DNA of 64,000 nucleotides from Ustilago trichophora (taxonomy: Eukaryota; Basidiomycota; Ustilaginomycetes; Ustilaginales; Ustilaginaceae). The DNA lies in NCBI GenBank assembly GCA_900323505.1, contig OOIN01000002.1, forward strand, positions 1,798,001 through 1,862,000. The letters are read 5' to 3'. Position numbers and translations under genes: made by a program. Positions within the stretch are counted from its first letter, which is position 1. Every line of letters begins with the position of its first letter. Positions 40,248 to 49,600 of this stretch are shown here, in pieces. Under the pieces are notes generated by a model that worked only from the letters and a program-made list of their open reading frames with translations, did not search any database and had not been told where the DNA came from.

Positions 40248-41709
40248 ATGTCTGGAAACAGCTTTTTCTCATTTTCTGGGCTTTTGCTTTCCCTCAACGC
40301 GATCGAAAGCGATTTCCTTCAGATCGAGAAGGAAAGCAGCTCGAGCATCGTCGACAGATTAACGAGACTGCACGAGGTTGCGGCCAGTAATGTCCACAAG
40401 CTTCCCGTAGACCAAGACACAATAAATGAGATCCACCATGTGGCTCAGAGGATACAGCTCATCGCAGAGACAAGTATAAATCTTGAGCACGCAGGAGGAT
40501 ACCTTCGTAACAAGATGCTCGAGGATGCCACTCTTCTGCTTCAGGATCAGGAAAAATCAGCACCGTCCCCTGAGAGTCAAGATCTTTCCGAAACGCTTCC
40601 CTCCTATCACATGCGAAAACACTTCCTCGCCACCCTTGATGACCCCTATCCCACCCAAGATGACAAAGAAGCACTCGTCAGCATCACGAACGAGACCGCC
40701 TCTTCCACCGGCAGCAAGTACCTCAACGTTCACCAACTCACTCTATGGTTCATCAACGCCCGCCGCCGATCTGGCTGGTCCCAGATTCTCCGCAAGTTCG
40801 CTCGCGACGATCGTCAACGAATGAAGCTGCTCGTCCAAACCAAGATGCTTGCCACCAGCCTCCCCATACGCACCGAGCCCCTCCCCTCCGTCCTCACGCA
40901 CAACCTGGACGACGTTCTCCGCGACAACCTCGGCCGAAAACTCACACCAGCAGACAAGAAAGCGTTCGAAGAGGATTGGGCAAGCATGATCAGCTGGATG
41001 AAATACGGCGTCAAGGAGAAAGTCGGTAGCTGGGTACACGACCTCGTCGCCGCCAACAAAAAGCCTGGTCAGTCTCCGGGCAAGAAATCTCAATCGCGCA
41101 CCGTTACTACCGCCGCAAATCGCACTCCCGCACGCAAGACACAAACGACGACAAAGGCCAAACCGAGAAGAGCCAAACAGCGAGCAAGCACAACTTCTTC
41201 TATCGACAGCAGCAGGGATACCTCAGCATTGGAATCGACTCCAGAACTCAGCATGTGCTCAACAGCAGACACAAGCTTCTCTTCGCTCAATAGCAACCTC
41301 TCCATGTTGCAATACGACCCTTTCGCGCATCGAAACGACATCTTACAGAGCCCAACACTGAACGCGAAGGGCGTTCGCAGAGTCAAAGCCCTCCCAAAGC
41401 GCGCTCAAAAGCTCACTGTCGAATCGCTTTACACCAGTAAGTCCCTTCTCCTTTCTCCCACTTTCCTGCATTTGTCTCGTTTGACTGACTCCCTTTGTTT
41501 CCCGGACCTTTCACCGCCCCACAGACGATACAGCCCCGTCGGCCAGCACGTGCTTTACCGTACCTGAGACACACACGCTGGTCAACGCTCAGACCACTTC
41601 GTCTCTTCCGCTGACCTTCATCCCTCCCTATGATGCGCTCGGACAGGCTCCGATACCGATCAGAAGGGAGTCGCTCAGTTCCAACAGTCTTTCTGCTGCA
41701 TTCGGTTAG
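40248..41709 (+). CDS. bE: bE homeodomain mating-type protein (two exons)
   Basis: A 457-residue HD1-class homeodomain factor, join(40248..41436, 41525..41709). The 88-bp intron has donor GTAAGT and acceptor CCCCACAG, phase 1. Exon 2 adds about 60 residues beginning NDTAPSASTCFTVPET and ending SLSAAFG. Without splicing, the frame would end in unrelated sequence. The N-terminal variable region starts MSGNSFFSFSGLLLSLNAIE, with SFSGLLLSLNAIESDFL matching the bE N-terminal pattern. The homeodomain (about 111-178) contains the recognition helix LTLWFINARRRSGW with W167. A basic, Ser/Thr-rich stretch (KTQTTTKAKPRRAKQR) is a probable NLS. It must pair with bW of another allele to be active. b expression is known in U. 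maydis to be induced by pheromone through Prf1. The intron contains a perfect ACAAAGGGA box. Confidence 0.95.
41490..41498 (-). promoter_or_regulatory. Pheromone response element in bE intron (perfect)
   Basis: Perfect ACAAAGGGA on the minus strand, inside the bE intron. Confidence 0.7.
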
Positions 41710-41877
41710 GTGTGGTTTCCCTGCTCTTTGTATTCTTGCTTTGTCTCTTTGTGTGTTTTGGAAATATTACCCCTCTGTATCGTTTTGCGCCTCTATACTC
41801 AATTGTATTGCATGGAAAATGGCACTCTCTGCGGAACTGTGAGGAACTTGACTGACCATGCGGTGTGCGGACTGCGA

Positions 41878-41886
41878 ACAAAGGGG
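41878..41886 (+). promoter_or_regulatory. PRE-like box (ACAAAGGGG)
   Basis: Eight of nine bases of the PRE. It is part of the 15-bp inverted repeat TGCGAACAAAGGGGA. Confidence 0.6.
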
Positions 41887-42069
41887 ACGGATGAGACAAT
41901 TTGTGCGTGCGTGAGCTTGGGCCCCACAAATGTCTTACAGGAGCGATCCGACAGCGAGGTTATGCTCTTGCTGCGATACATTGACGGAGAATCCGAGACA
42001 TAAAGAGATGCAAACCACAATCAGGCAGCAAGGCGAGTGCGATAATGACCAAAGGTGGGCTTAAGGAAT

Positions 42070-42078
42070 CCCCTTTGT
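42070..42078 (-). promoter_or_regulatory. PRE-like box (ACAAAGGGG)
   Basis: Minus-strand ACAAAGGGG within the second arm of the 15-bp inverted repeat. Confidence 0.6.
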
Positions 42079-42159
42079 TCGCACGCTTCACTCATCGCTA
42101 TACTGCCCTCGCTCCATCCGTAATTTTCTCTACCTCTCTCCTCATATGATGATAAGAAA

Positions 42160-42168
42160 CAAAGGGGC
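42160..42168 (+). promoter_or_regulatory. PRE-like box (ACAAAGGGG)
   Basis: Plus-strand ACAAAGGGG preceded by GAA, as in several neighbours. Confidence 0.55.
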
Positions 42169-42268
42169 CGACTTCGAGCGGAACATCCGTTCATCTGCAT
42201 CATCATGCAGCACTAACTTAGTGGGCGCTTCTACCGCCTCCACTGCAAAGCTGAAGCTTTTGGACTCT

Positions 42269-42277
42269 TCCCTTTGT
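42269..42277 (-). promoter_or_regulatory. Pheromone response element (perfect)
   Basis: Minus-strand ACAAAGGGA. It shares the extended AACAAAGGGAAG with the box at 42450. Confidence 0.7.
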
Positions 42278-42449
42278 TTAGTTTCCACCGTGTGAAGACA
42301 CGCTCTTCCCCACCAATACTACCATCGCCACCGTTCTCCTCCTCTACCTTCAATGTTTACCTCTTTTGGATGCCTCCGATGTGATTGGAAGAAATGTAAT
42401 GCAATATGAAAGCATAACTTTGTTGAGCCCCGCAGAGAGGGAATGTAGA

Positions 42450-42458
42450 ACAAAGGGA
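42450..42458 (+). promoter_or_regulatory. Pheromone response element (perfect)
   Basis: Plus-strand ACAAAGGGA in the extended context AACAAAGGGAAG. Confidence 0.7.
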
Positions 42459-42690
42459 AGCTGTCGCGTTTGTGACTTGGCAGAATTGGATTAGGGTGTG
42501 ACAGCTTCGGCTGCATCTTCTTGCGTCGGAGTAAGGACGCCGCATTTTTTCACCGTCTTGCCATTCGGGCGAGATTTTTATTTTTCATTTTTTCTTCGGC
42601 AGTCGGAACTGTCATAGCGCACTTTTTTAGGTTGTGGCTTCTCCAAAATTTCACTCACTCCACCAACTTCACGCCTCCTCTTGTTGTTCT

Positions 42691-42699
42691 TCCCTTTGT
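42691..42699 (-). promoter_or_regulatory. Pheromone response element (perfect) close to c1d1
   Basis: Minus-strand ACAAAGGGA, 52 bp upstream of the c1d1 ATG, so possibly inside its leader. Confidence 0.6.
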
Positions 42700-42751
42700 C
42701 TTCCTCACCACAACCCATTTTTATCCTTTTCCACAAAGCTTTGTCTTCACC

Positions 42752-43477
42752 ATGTCATCATTACGCCAAAGCCCACTACCCACACTACAGGCACTCTCAT
42801 CATCATTCACCGAGCTCAACTCCATCCTCCAACCTTTACTATCGCACGAATATACACAACTCAACTCTGCCCTTCAATCCAACTCTTCCACCGCCGACAA
42901 ACCCGAGGATGAGCTACACGGCCGTTTGGATGCAGCACGAATGCAAGTGTCCGTAGCATATGTGTTGATGGACCTTGTATGGATCTTGCTCAAAACAAAA
43001 GGTGTCGATCCGACAAATCACCCGGTTATGCAGGAGCTCGAGAGGGTCAAGAGCTACTTTGGAAAGATCAAGAGGGTTCAGGAGAACGAGAAGGAGCCAG
43101 AGAGCGAGAAGGGAGCGAGCTCAAGGGTGGATAGAAGTGCTGCAGGGAGGTTCATCAGGGCGGCATTGGCGGGGGAGCCGGGAAGTACGCCTGGAAAGCA
43201 TACCAAATTTGACGATGATTCCAACGTCGAGAAGAAGAAGACTGTAGAGAAGGAGGTGGAGGAGAAGGCTACGCCATCGAAGAAGACAACACCAGCAGCA
43301 TCGGCAGTCGCGACACCAGCGAGCAGCAACAAGAAAAAGAGGCCGGTAATGGATCCCTTTGAAGGCTACGACAAACCAAAGACTCCCAAGACAACCCCTG
43401 CTACACCGGCAAAGGACACAAACAGCGCCGCTGAATCGCCTAGCAAGAAGCAGAAGAAGAAAAAGTCTGCCAAATGA
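42752..43477 (+). CDS. c1d1: C1D/Lrp1 (Rrp47) nuclear exosome cofactor
   Basis: A 241-residue Sas10/C1D-family protein. The family acts with Rrp6 in the nuclear exosome during rRNA and snoRNA 3' processing. The start MSSLRQSPLPTLQALSSSFT is in ACCATGTC context; an in-frame ATG at 42521 lies in leader sequence. The conserved helical core spans about 10-115 (ELNSILQPLLSHEYTQLNS, then AYVLMDLVWILLKTKGVDPTNHPVMQELERVKSYFGKIK). The rest is a basic Lys/Thr/Ala-rich tail with SPSKKQKKKKSAK at the very end, probably RNA-binding and nuclear targeting. Single exon. c1d1 is the known flank of b on the bE side in smuts, and with nat1 on the other side it brackets the locus. Confidence 0.93.
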   Translation: MSSLRQSPLPTLQALSSSFTELNSILQPLLSHEYTQLNSALQSNSSTADKPEDELHGRLDAARMQVSVAYVLMDLVWILLKTKGVDPTNHPVMQELERVKSYFGKIKRVQENEKEPESEKGASSRVDRSAAGRFIRAALAGEPGSTPGKHTKFDDDSNVEKKKTVEKEVEEKATPSKKTTPAASAVATPASSNKKKRPVMDPFEGYDKPKTPKTTPATPAKDTNSAAESPSKKQKKKKSAK

Positions 43478-43630
43478 TTTTACATCATCTTAGCACATTA
43501 CATTGTCGCTCAATTGTATTTGTACGAATTCTCATTCACTTTTGCATACCATCTCAAATCTTTGTCAGCTTGTGCACATCAGATCGTGTTGTTCGCATGA
43601 CAATGTTGCATTCAATCGTGGAGCCGGTGA

Positions 43631-46255
43631 TTACGCCCGAACAGGCGTATACCCATTCCTACCCACACTCCTTCTCCTACCTTCCACCTCTCCACCCAGC
43701 AGTGCCTCTTCCAAATCATCCACCTCTCCTCCCTTCCTCCCCTCTTCCTCCCGTTCATACATCATTCCCCTCCTCGAATTAGCAACAGGCGTACTAGACG
43801 AGTACAAATCTAGCCTCTCCCTCTGCCTACCATACCCCTCATATCCACCACTCCCATTGCCCCTCGCATACTCTTCCTCCCTCTCCCTCTCCCTCTCCTG
43901 CGGTTGTTCATACCCACCATACTTGAGTCGAACTTCATGATTTTCCCTCTCAAACACGTCATGTCTCACCACGCCCTGAAGGCCAGTTAAAATGCGACAT
44001 ATTTCTGCCCTACTACGCTCCGGTTCCTGCGCCTCTTCCTCGGCGAACTCATCCTCGTCACTTTCATAGCACGCATCTCCCACCCCTCGTTGGGCTCGTT
44101 CGAGAATACGGTCCCATGCAAGCTGCGGGAGGGATTGGGAAATTTGGTGCTGGCGTGGAACGCTCAGGTCCAAATCCCAGAGAGGAGGGCGGATGCGGTC
44201 AGAGATGGAAACGTGGGGATTGAGGTATGGATCGCTCGTGAGGGGGTTTGCTGAGGCGGTTGGGTCAGTGGAGTTGGCGACGTTAGTAGGGTCAGCATCG
44301 GATGAAGAGTCGTCAAAGTCGATCGGGCTCGCCATGCGGGATCGTTTCGAGACGTCACCTGCTGCGGCTCCTGCTCCAGTGAGATGACGGCGTTTTCCAG
44401 TGCGCGCTCCGTCAGTTTCGGAAGGAGAACCTCGTTCAGCACCGGCAGAGGTGGATGCGGTGGCTGCTCCACCAATTCTTCGTCCTTTGCCAACCCCAGT
44501 ACCGGCAGATGGCGCGGGGGAGGCAGCGGAAGCAGCATTCTTGGCAGCTTCCTCTTCCTGGAATTTGGCAAGGAAAGCAGCTCGTTCGGATTGCATCTGT
44601 TTGCCCCAGCGAATTTCTTCCTCCGTATCGACGTTTTCTTTCGCTGCTTCTTCGTGTGTGATAGTGTCTAAGGTTGGTACGAGCAACCGGTGCAGATGGG
44701 AGGGCGGCTCCTTTTCTTCTTCCTTTGTGCTGTCTTCCTGTTTCACTTCGCCGTCAGCGACGTCCATGGTGACATCGCCATCCTTGTCAGCTTCCTTCTT
44801 GGCTCCGTCCTCAGCACTGGCCTTGTCCTGTGCCTGTTTCCACTTCTGCCATTCAGGGTTGACGATTCCCTTCCATGGCTGATTGAGGCGCTTCTTCCTC
44901 TCTTCTTCGGTGAGGATGTTGGTGTAGGCGTCGGCAGCTTCTTTGACAGCGTTGAGCGACGTCTCGTCATCGAAGGGATTAGGCAATTCGCCAGGCGGTT
45001 GAGTAGCAGGGCCTTCGAGATAATGATAGAGGATCCACATGAACGCATTCGCCCGTTGCCTCGAGGACAGAGGGTGGTCGGCGTGAGGGTAGAAGAGCGA
45101 ATGCGAGTCGTGAGGCGTAGGGAAGTGCATATCCGTCACCTCGTTTGCGTGGAGCGAGAGCAAAAAGATGAGAGTAACGACGCTTGTGGGAGGTACAGTG
45201 CCAGCACGGAAGCGTTTAATGACCTCTTTGAAATCCGAAGGCGCCTCTTCGCTGAGCGAGTTGGGCTTTTGCGCCTTGATCGGCTGGCCCGCGGATGGTC
45301 CGGCTGTGGGAGGAGCAGGTCGTTCAGTGTCGATAAGCACACCTTTGAGGAGAGACTTCATACGGGGAGCGTCTTGCATGTTGCGGCGCGTGTTCTCGTT
45401 GTTCTGCATCGATGGGAGCGGGTGGTATGAGCGGAGAACGGTCTTCATCTCTGGGTAGAAAGCAAGCGTAGTGTTGATTCGACCGACGTTGACGAGGAGG
45501 CAGACTTTAGCAAAGTCCTCTGCGTACTCTTCGTCAGCAAGGATCTTGTCGCGCATTGACTTGGTGCACTTGCTGCTGTTAAGGAGGGACTCGATGTAGA
45601 GCTCCTTGAATGTGAGTTTTTCTGCGCCGGGTTGGGGGAATTCGTCTTCATCCAGCGGCTCGTTGTCGTCTCCAAGATCCTCGTCGTCTTCCGCGTCGTC
45701 GGCTTTGGCTGCTTCAGCTTCGGCCTCGTTGCCGCCTTCGGCGAGCTCGTCCTTCTCCTCGTTTGCATTCGCATCAGCATCAGCATTCGCAGAGTCTTGG
45801 GTCGACTCAGCAGCAGCGGCTGCAGCTGCAGCTGCAGCTTTGCGCTCGAGCTTCTTCTTGCGAGCAATCCTCTTCTTCCATAGAAGGTAGCGGTCTCTTG
45901 ACTCCTTCCACTGCTGGTATTCTTCCTCTGTCTCGTCACTGCGTCTTACGCAGCCTGCTGACATGCCAAAGGGGTAGACTGGCGCGGGCACACCAGCTGA
46001 CCCAGAGCCGCTTGCTGCTGCTGAGGATCGATCTCCTGGGCGTGGGTTGGTGAAGACGCGTCTTGTATCGGAGAAGAGGTGGCAGAGAAGCGCATGCTGC
46101 ACATCGACTCGGCCAAGCGGATCTCCATCGTATCTCTTAACGGGAAGGTTGCGTGGTAAGTTGGAGGCGTTCGACCTGACAATGGCCAGGGCGGGAGGTT
46201 GCGAAGGCTGGTCCTTGGGCTTGCCATCGGCATCTGGTGGTGGTGTGGATGCCAT
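43631..46255 (-). CDS. ies1: INO80 chromatin-remodelling complex subunit Ies1
   Basis: An 874-residue protein from the ATG at 46255 (MASTPPPDADGKPK). The frame extends a little further but only through a TTG. The family core is clear: LPVKRYDGDPLGRVDVQHALLCHLF near the N-terminus, then LTFKELYIESLLNSSKCTK, then AKVCLLVNVGRINTTLAFYPEM, then NMQDAPRMKSLLKG. A polyalanine run (encoded by GCTGCAGCTGCAG-type repeats at about 45810-45845) and an acidic Glu/Asp-rich block separate these. The helical RQRANAFMWILYHYLEGP follows. The C-terminal 350 residues are charged and disordered (EREREREEEY). INO80 slides nucleosomes and removes H2A.Z in transcription and replication. It is convergent with c1d1. 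Single exon. Confidence 0.9.
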   Translation of the reverse strand: MASTPPPDADGKPKDQPSQPPALAIVRSNASNLPRNLPVKRYDGDPLGRVDVQHALLCHLFSDTRRVFTNPRPGDRSSAAASGSGSAGVPAPVYPFGMSAGCVRRSDETEEEYQQWKESRDRYLLWKKRIARKKKLERKAAAAAAAAAAESTQDSANADADANANEEKDELAEGGNEAEAEAAKADDAEDDEDLGDDNEPLDEDEFPQPGAEKLTFKELYIESLLNSSKCTKSMRDKILADEEYAEDFAKVCLLVNVGRINTTLAFYPEMKTVLRSYHPLPSMQNNENTRRNMQDAPRMKSLLKGVLIDTERPAPPTAGPSAGQPIKAQKPNSLSEEAPSDFKEVIKRFRAGTVPPTSVVTLIFLLSLHANEVTDMHFPTPHDSHSLFYPHADHPLSSRQRANAFMWILYHYLEGPATQPPGELPNPFDDETSLNAVKEAADAYTNILTEEERKKRLNQPWKGIVNPEWQKWKQAQDKASAEDGAKKEADKDGDVTMDVADGEVKQEDSTKEEEKEPPSHLHRLLVPTLDTITHEEAAKENVDTEEEIRWGKQMQSERAAFLAKFQEEEAAKNAASAASPAPSAGTGVGKGRRIGGAATASTSAGAERGSPSETDGARTGKRRHLTGAGAAAGDVSKRSRMASPIDFDDSSSDADPTNVANSTDPTASANPLTSDPYLNPHVSISDRIRPPLWDLDLSVPRQHQISQSLPQLAWDRILERAQRGVGDACYESDEDEFAEEEAQEPERSRAEICRILTGLQGVVRHDVFERENHEVRLKYGGYEQPQEREREREEEYARGNGSGGYEGYGRQRERLDLYSSSTPVANSRRGMMYEREEEGRKGGEVDDLEEALLGGEVEGRRRSVGRNGYTPVRA

Positions 46256-46696
46256 CTTCACTTCTCCTACGCTCTGCTTGAGCAATCAAGAAGTTGTGTC
46301 AGCGAGTGGTAGGCAAGAAGGCGAGATGATGCTGGGCAGACCTTTGTCGCTTCTAGAATCCATCAAATGCCTTTTCGCGCAGCCTTGCTCGAGCCACGCC
46401 TGCACTCGGATGTCGGGTGGAATTTTTCCTGGAAGGCGCGAAATGATTCGGCATAACATTTTCTACAAAAAAAAAACAAAATGTGGAGCAATGGCTGGTG
46501 ATTTTGAGACTTTTAAGAAGAAAACTCAGACGCAGCACAGCTGAGCCCTTTCAATAAAAGGTCATGTTGGTCTGTTCGTGTGACGGTAGGACCGCATAGA
46601 ATAGCACAGATCCTTCTCAGCTGCTTTCTTTTACTACCATATCTTGCCATCCTTCGACCATCCTTGACCTCATAGCGCAGAACTTGCTCGGTCACG
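46256..46696. promoter_or_regulatory. Divergent promoter ies1 / DHX29-like helicase
   Basis: 441 bp between outward-facing start codons, with an A-run at 46467-46477. No motif was assigned. Confidence 0.5.
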
Positions 46697-49600
46697 ATGG
46701 GAAAGAAGAGACCCACGCTCAAAGGCACCGTCCAGCGCGGGTATGCCACCACGTCCACGCCCAAGAAAGTGCAAGACCCACCACCGGTAGCAGCAGCAAA
46801 GAAGCCTGCTTCTGGCGGTACAAAGTCCTCCAACTTGGCAGCCGCAGTCGACTACGAAAAAGTCAACGATGAGAGCCTTGCAGACAATCTCTCTGCTTCC
46901 AAAACCACAACAGTTGACGGTAAGGGTAGCGCTGCCGACTTCTTCGACCCCGAAAAGGAGGAGGAACAGGCACTTCAGAACCTCGTCGACAAGCTTCAGG
47001 ACAGAGTAGAGAAGGAGGTCTCGCGCCAGCACAAGGCTATCGAATATGACCGCAGATTCGCAAAGACGCTGCCCAACTTTGAGATGGACCCTGAGCTCCG
47101 CGATCAGGTACTCCAGGTTGCTGCCGATCTCGACAAGCAAGCGGCCGCTTCATCTAGCACCAATGCGAACGCGGCAGCCGGCAGTGTGGATGCTTCAAAT
47201 GCTACACCAGGATCTTCGACAACGCCTGCGACTATCGCTTCAGGCACCACCACGGTCTCCGGAAGCGCGACTCCGGTCAGCATCGGCTCCTCTCACACCT
47301 CGCTCGCCATGGCTACCTTGACCAAAGACCTCCAGAAGCTCTCCGTCAATAACGCTGGATCATCTGGAGCAGGAGCAGCTTTCTCTTCATCAGCATATGC
47401 TGACAGCGAAGACAAGGTCATGGCCAAAGCAATGACAACCTATCAGATACTTCTCAAGCTCGGCTTCACTTCAGGTCAGGTCGAAGACGCACTCTCGCAT
47501 GCTCCTTCTCCCGACGTAGAGGACTGCTTGTCGTATCTCTACCTTGCTCTTGACGAAGAGTCACTCGAGGATGCTATTCGCGCCGGCGAGGGCAAGGCTG
47601 CCAGGAACCGCCGCGGGAAGGACTTCCCAGCGCTCAACGGCGCCTCTGATGACAAGGAGGAGGATGATGACGATGACGACTACGATGAGAGCAGACCCCC
47701 AGTGTATTCAGGATACGCATTTCACCGTTCCGAAGCGCTTGGAAAGAACGACTTTGCTCGTGCGGAGCAGCCTGCTACCACCAAGCTTGTACCAGGCGCT
47801 GCTCCACCAGGCAATGCAGCAAGTGCATCGACAGTCTCGGCACCAGCCAAACCCGCCAGCCAAGGCGCAAAGCTTAGCATCGACCGCGAAAGGCTGGTCG
47901 AACTCAAGAAGGCATGCGAGCGTCTCATTCTTCAACTGAGCGATGATCTTGACTCCAACCAGATCGATACTCTCGAGAAGCCCACGGCTACATGGTCTCT
48001 CTTGCGAGCTATGCAGATTCGCGTCGACCAGGAGAAGTCAAAATGGAAGAAGGAGCTTGGCAAAGACGGCGAGACTCACATGAAGCAGGAGGATGCTAGG
48101 CTAGAACGTGTACTTGGCCGCACCAAAGACTTTATGCGCGAGTGCGAGCGCGGCGCCTACTTTGACCAGAAGACAGCCACCGACGGCTTCCGTCAGGTTT
48201 TGCGACAGCGCGAGGAAATCGAGAAGCAGCTCAAAGCGGCAGAGGATGAAGAAGAGAAAAAGCGCCAACAGCGACGTCGCGAGATCGAGGCTGCTGCTGG
48301 TACCGAGTCTTCTTCGCCGGCTGACGAGCGCGCGACGGCTATCAAGCCAGATGCGGGCGACAAAGCTTCTTCTTCAGCCGAGGCCTCCAGCGGACAGAAG
48401 AAGGCCGCCGACTCAGCCGCCCAGGATGAAGACAAGGAAGACGACAAAAAATCAGAGACAGGTTCTGATGACGAAGGCGGCTTCTTTGGCGACCTCCTCA
48501 ACGAAGGGCCCATCGAGGACAAGGATGCCGACACAGGTGAAGTCGTCACCATGCGTGATCTTCCCGCCCGGGCCAAGAGCGGTGGTGGTGGCAAAACCCC
48601 TCGCGTCATGCTTTCCGATGCTCTCAAGCGTGCCGATCCTTACTCGACCTTCAAATTTACGGTCATCCCTTCCGGCGGTCGTCTTCATCGCAGCAAGCTT
48701 GTGATTCGTTGGAATGGAGGCAAGGTGGTGCCCAACAAGCATCCCATCACCGCTGGTACACCCAGCTACGTCGACGAGTACACGCTCACCACAGTCGGCT
48801 GCGCTACCCAGTTGCAAGCGGATGACTTCATCGCCACCGTGGCGCTCTTCTGCATTGACCGCGACAAGTCGGTCCAGCGAGCTTTGCCGCCTGGCTACCG
48901 CGAATGGTGGGAGGAGCTCACAGGCCTGCAGAAGGACGAGCGAGACCGCAAGAGTCGCACCCGATTCCAGCGCGTGCGTGATGTTGTGCGTGTCAGGATG
49001 GAAGAAGCTGCCGTTGCAAAGAAGGCCAAGTCCAAGGCTGCTCCCGGCAACACTTCGGCAGCAGCAGAACAGACCGAGCTCGGTGAGCTGTCGGCCGCCT
49101 CTGCTCCACAGCCCTCGGAAGCGAGAGCCAAGGAGATCGTAGAGTACTTTACCAACCGCATCGCCTCGCCCTCCTACCAAAAGATGCTTCCGGGACGACA
49201 AGGTCTGCCCATCGCCAACCATCGTCAGGAGATTTTGGACTTGGTAGAAAACAATCAGATCTTTGTCCTCAGCGGTGAAACGGGATGCGGTAAATCCGCT
49301 CAGGTGCCCGCCTACATTCTGGAGCACTGCATGTCGCAAGGACGCAACTGCAAGATCTACGTCACCGAGCCAAGGCGTATCTCGGCCATTTCCCTCGCCG
49401 AGCGTGTCAGCGAAGAGCTGGGCGAACCTCGCAAGAGTGTCGGAAGCAATGATAGCTTGGTCGGTTATGCCATTCGACTCGAGAGCAATGTCGGCAAGAA
49501 TGCACGTCTTGTCTATGCCACGACCGGTATTGTCCTCCGTATGCTCGAAGGCACTGCGTTCAACGAGATCACGCACGTCATCATCGACGAAGTGCACGAG

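Larger units (their letters stand above)
41710..42751. promoter_or_regulatory. bE 3' flank / c1d1 upstream region with PRE cluster
   Basis: About 1 kb without a gene. It holds six full ACAAAGGG(A/G) boxes in alternating orientation plus one single-mismatch copy (ACAAAGAGA, 41744-41752, minus). A 15-bp inverted repeat (41873-41887 and 42069-42083) includes two of them. Short ORFs here lack protein character. It should also contain the bE 3' UTR and the c1d1 promoter. Confidence 0.65.
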
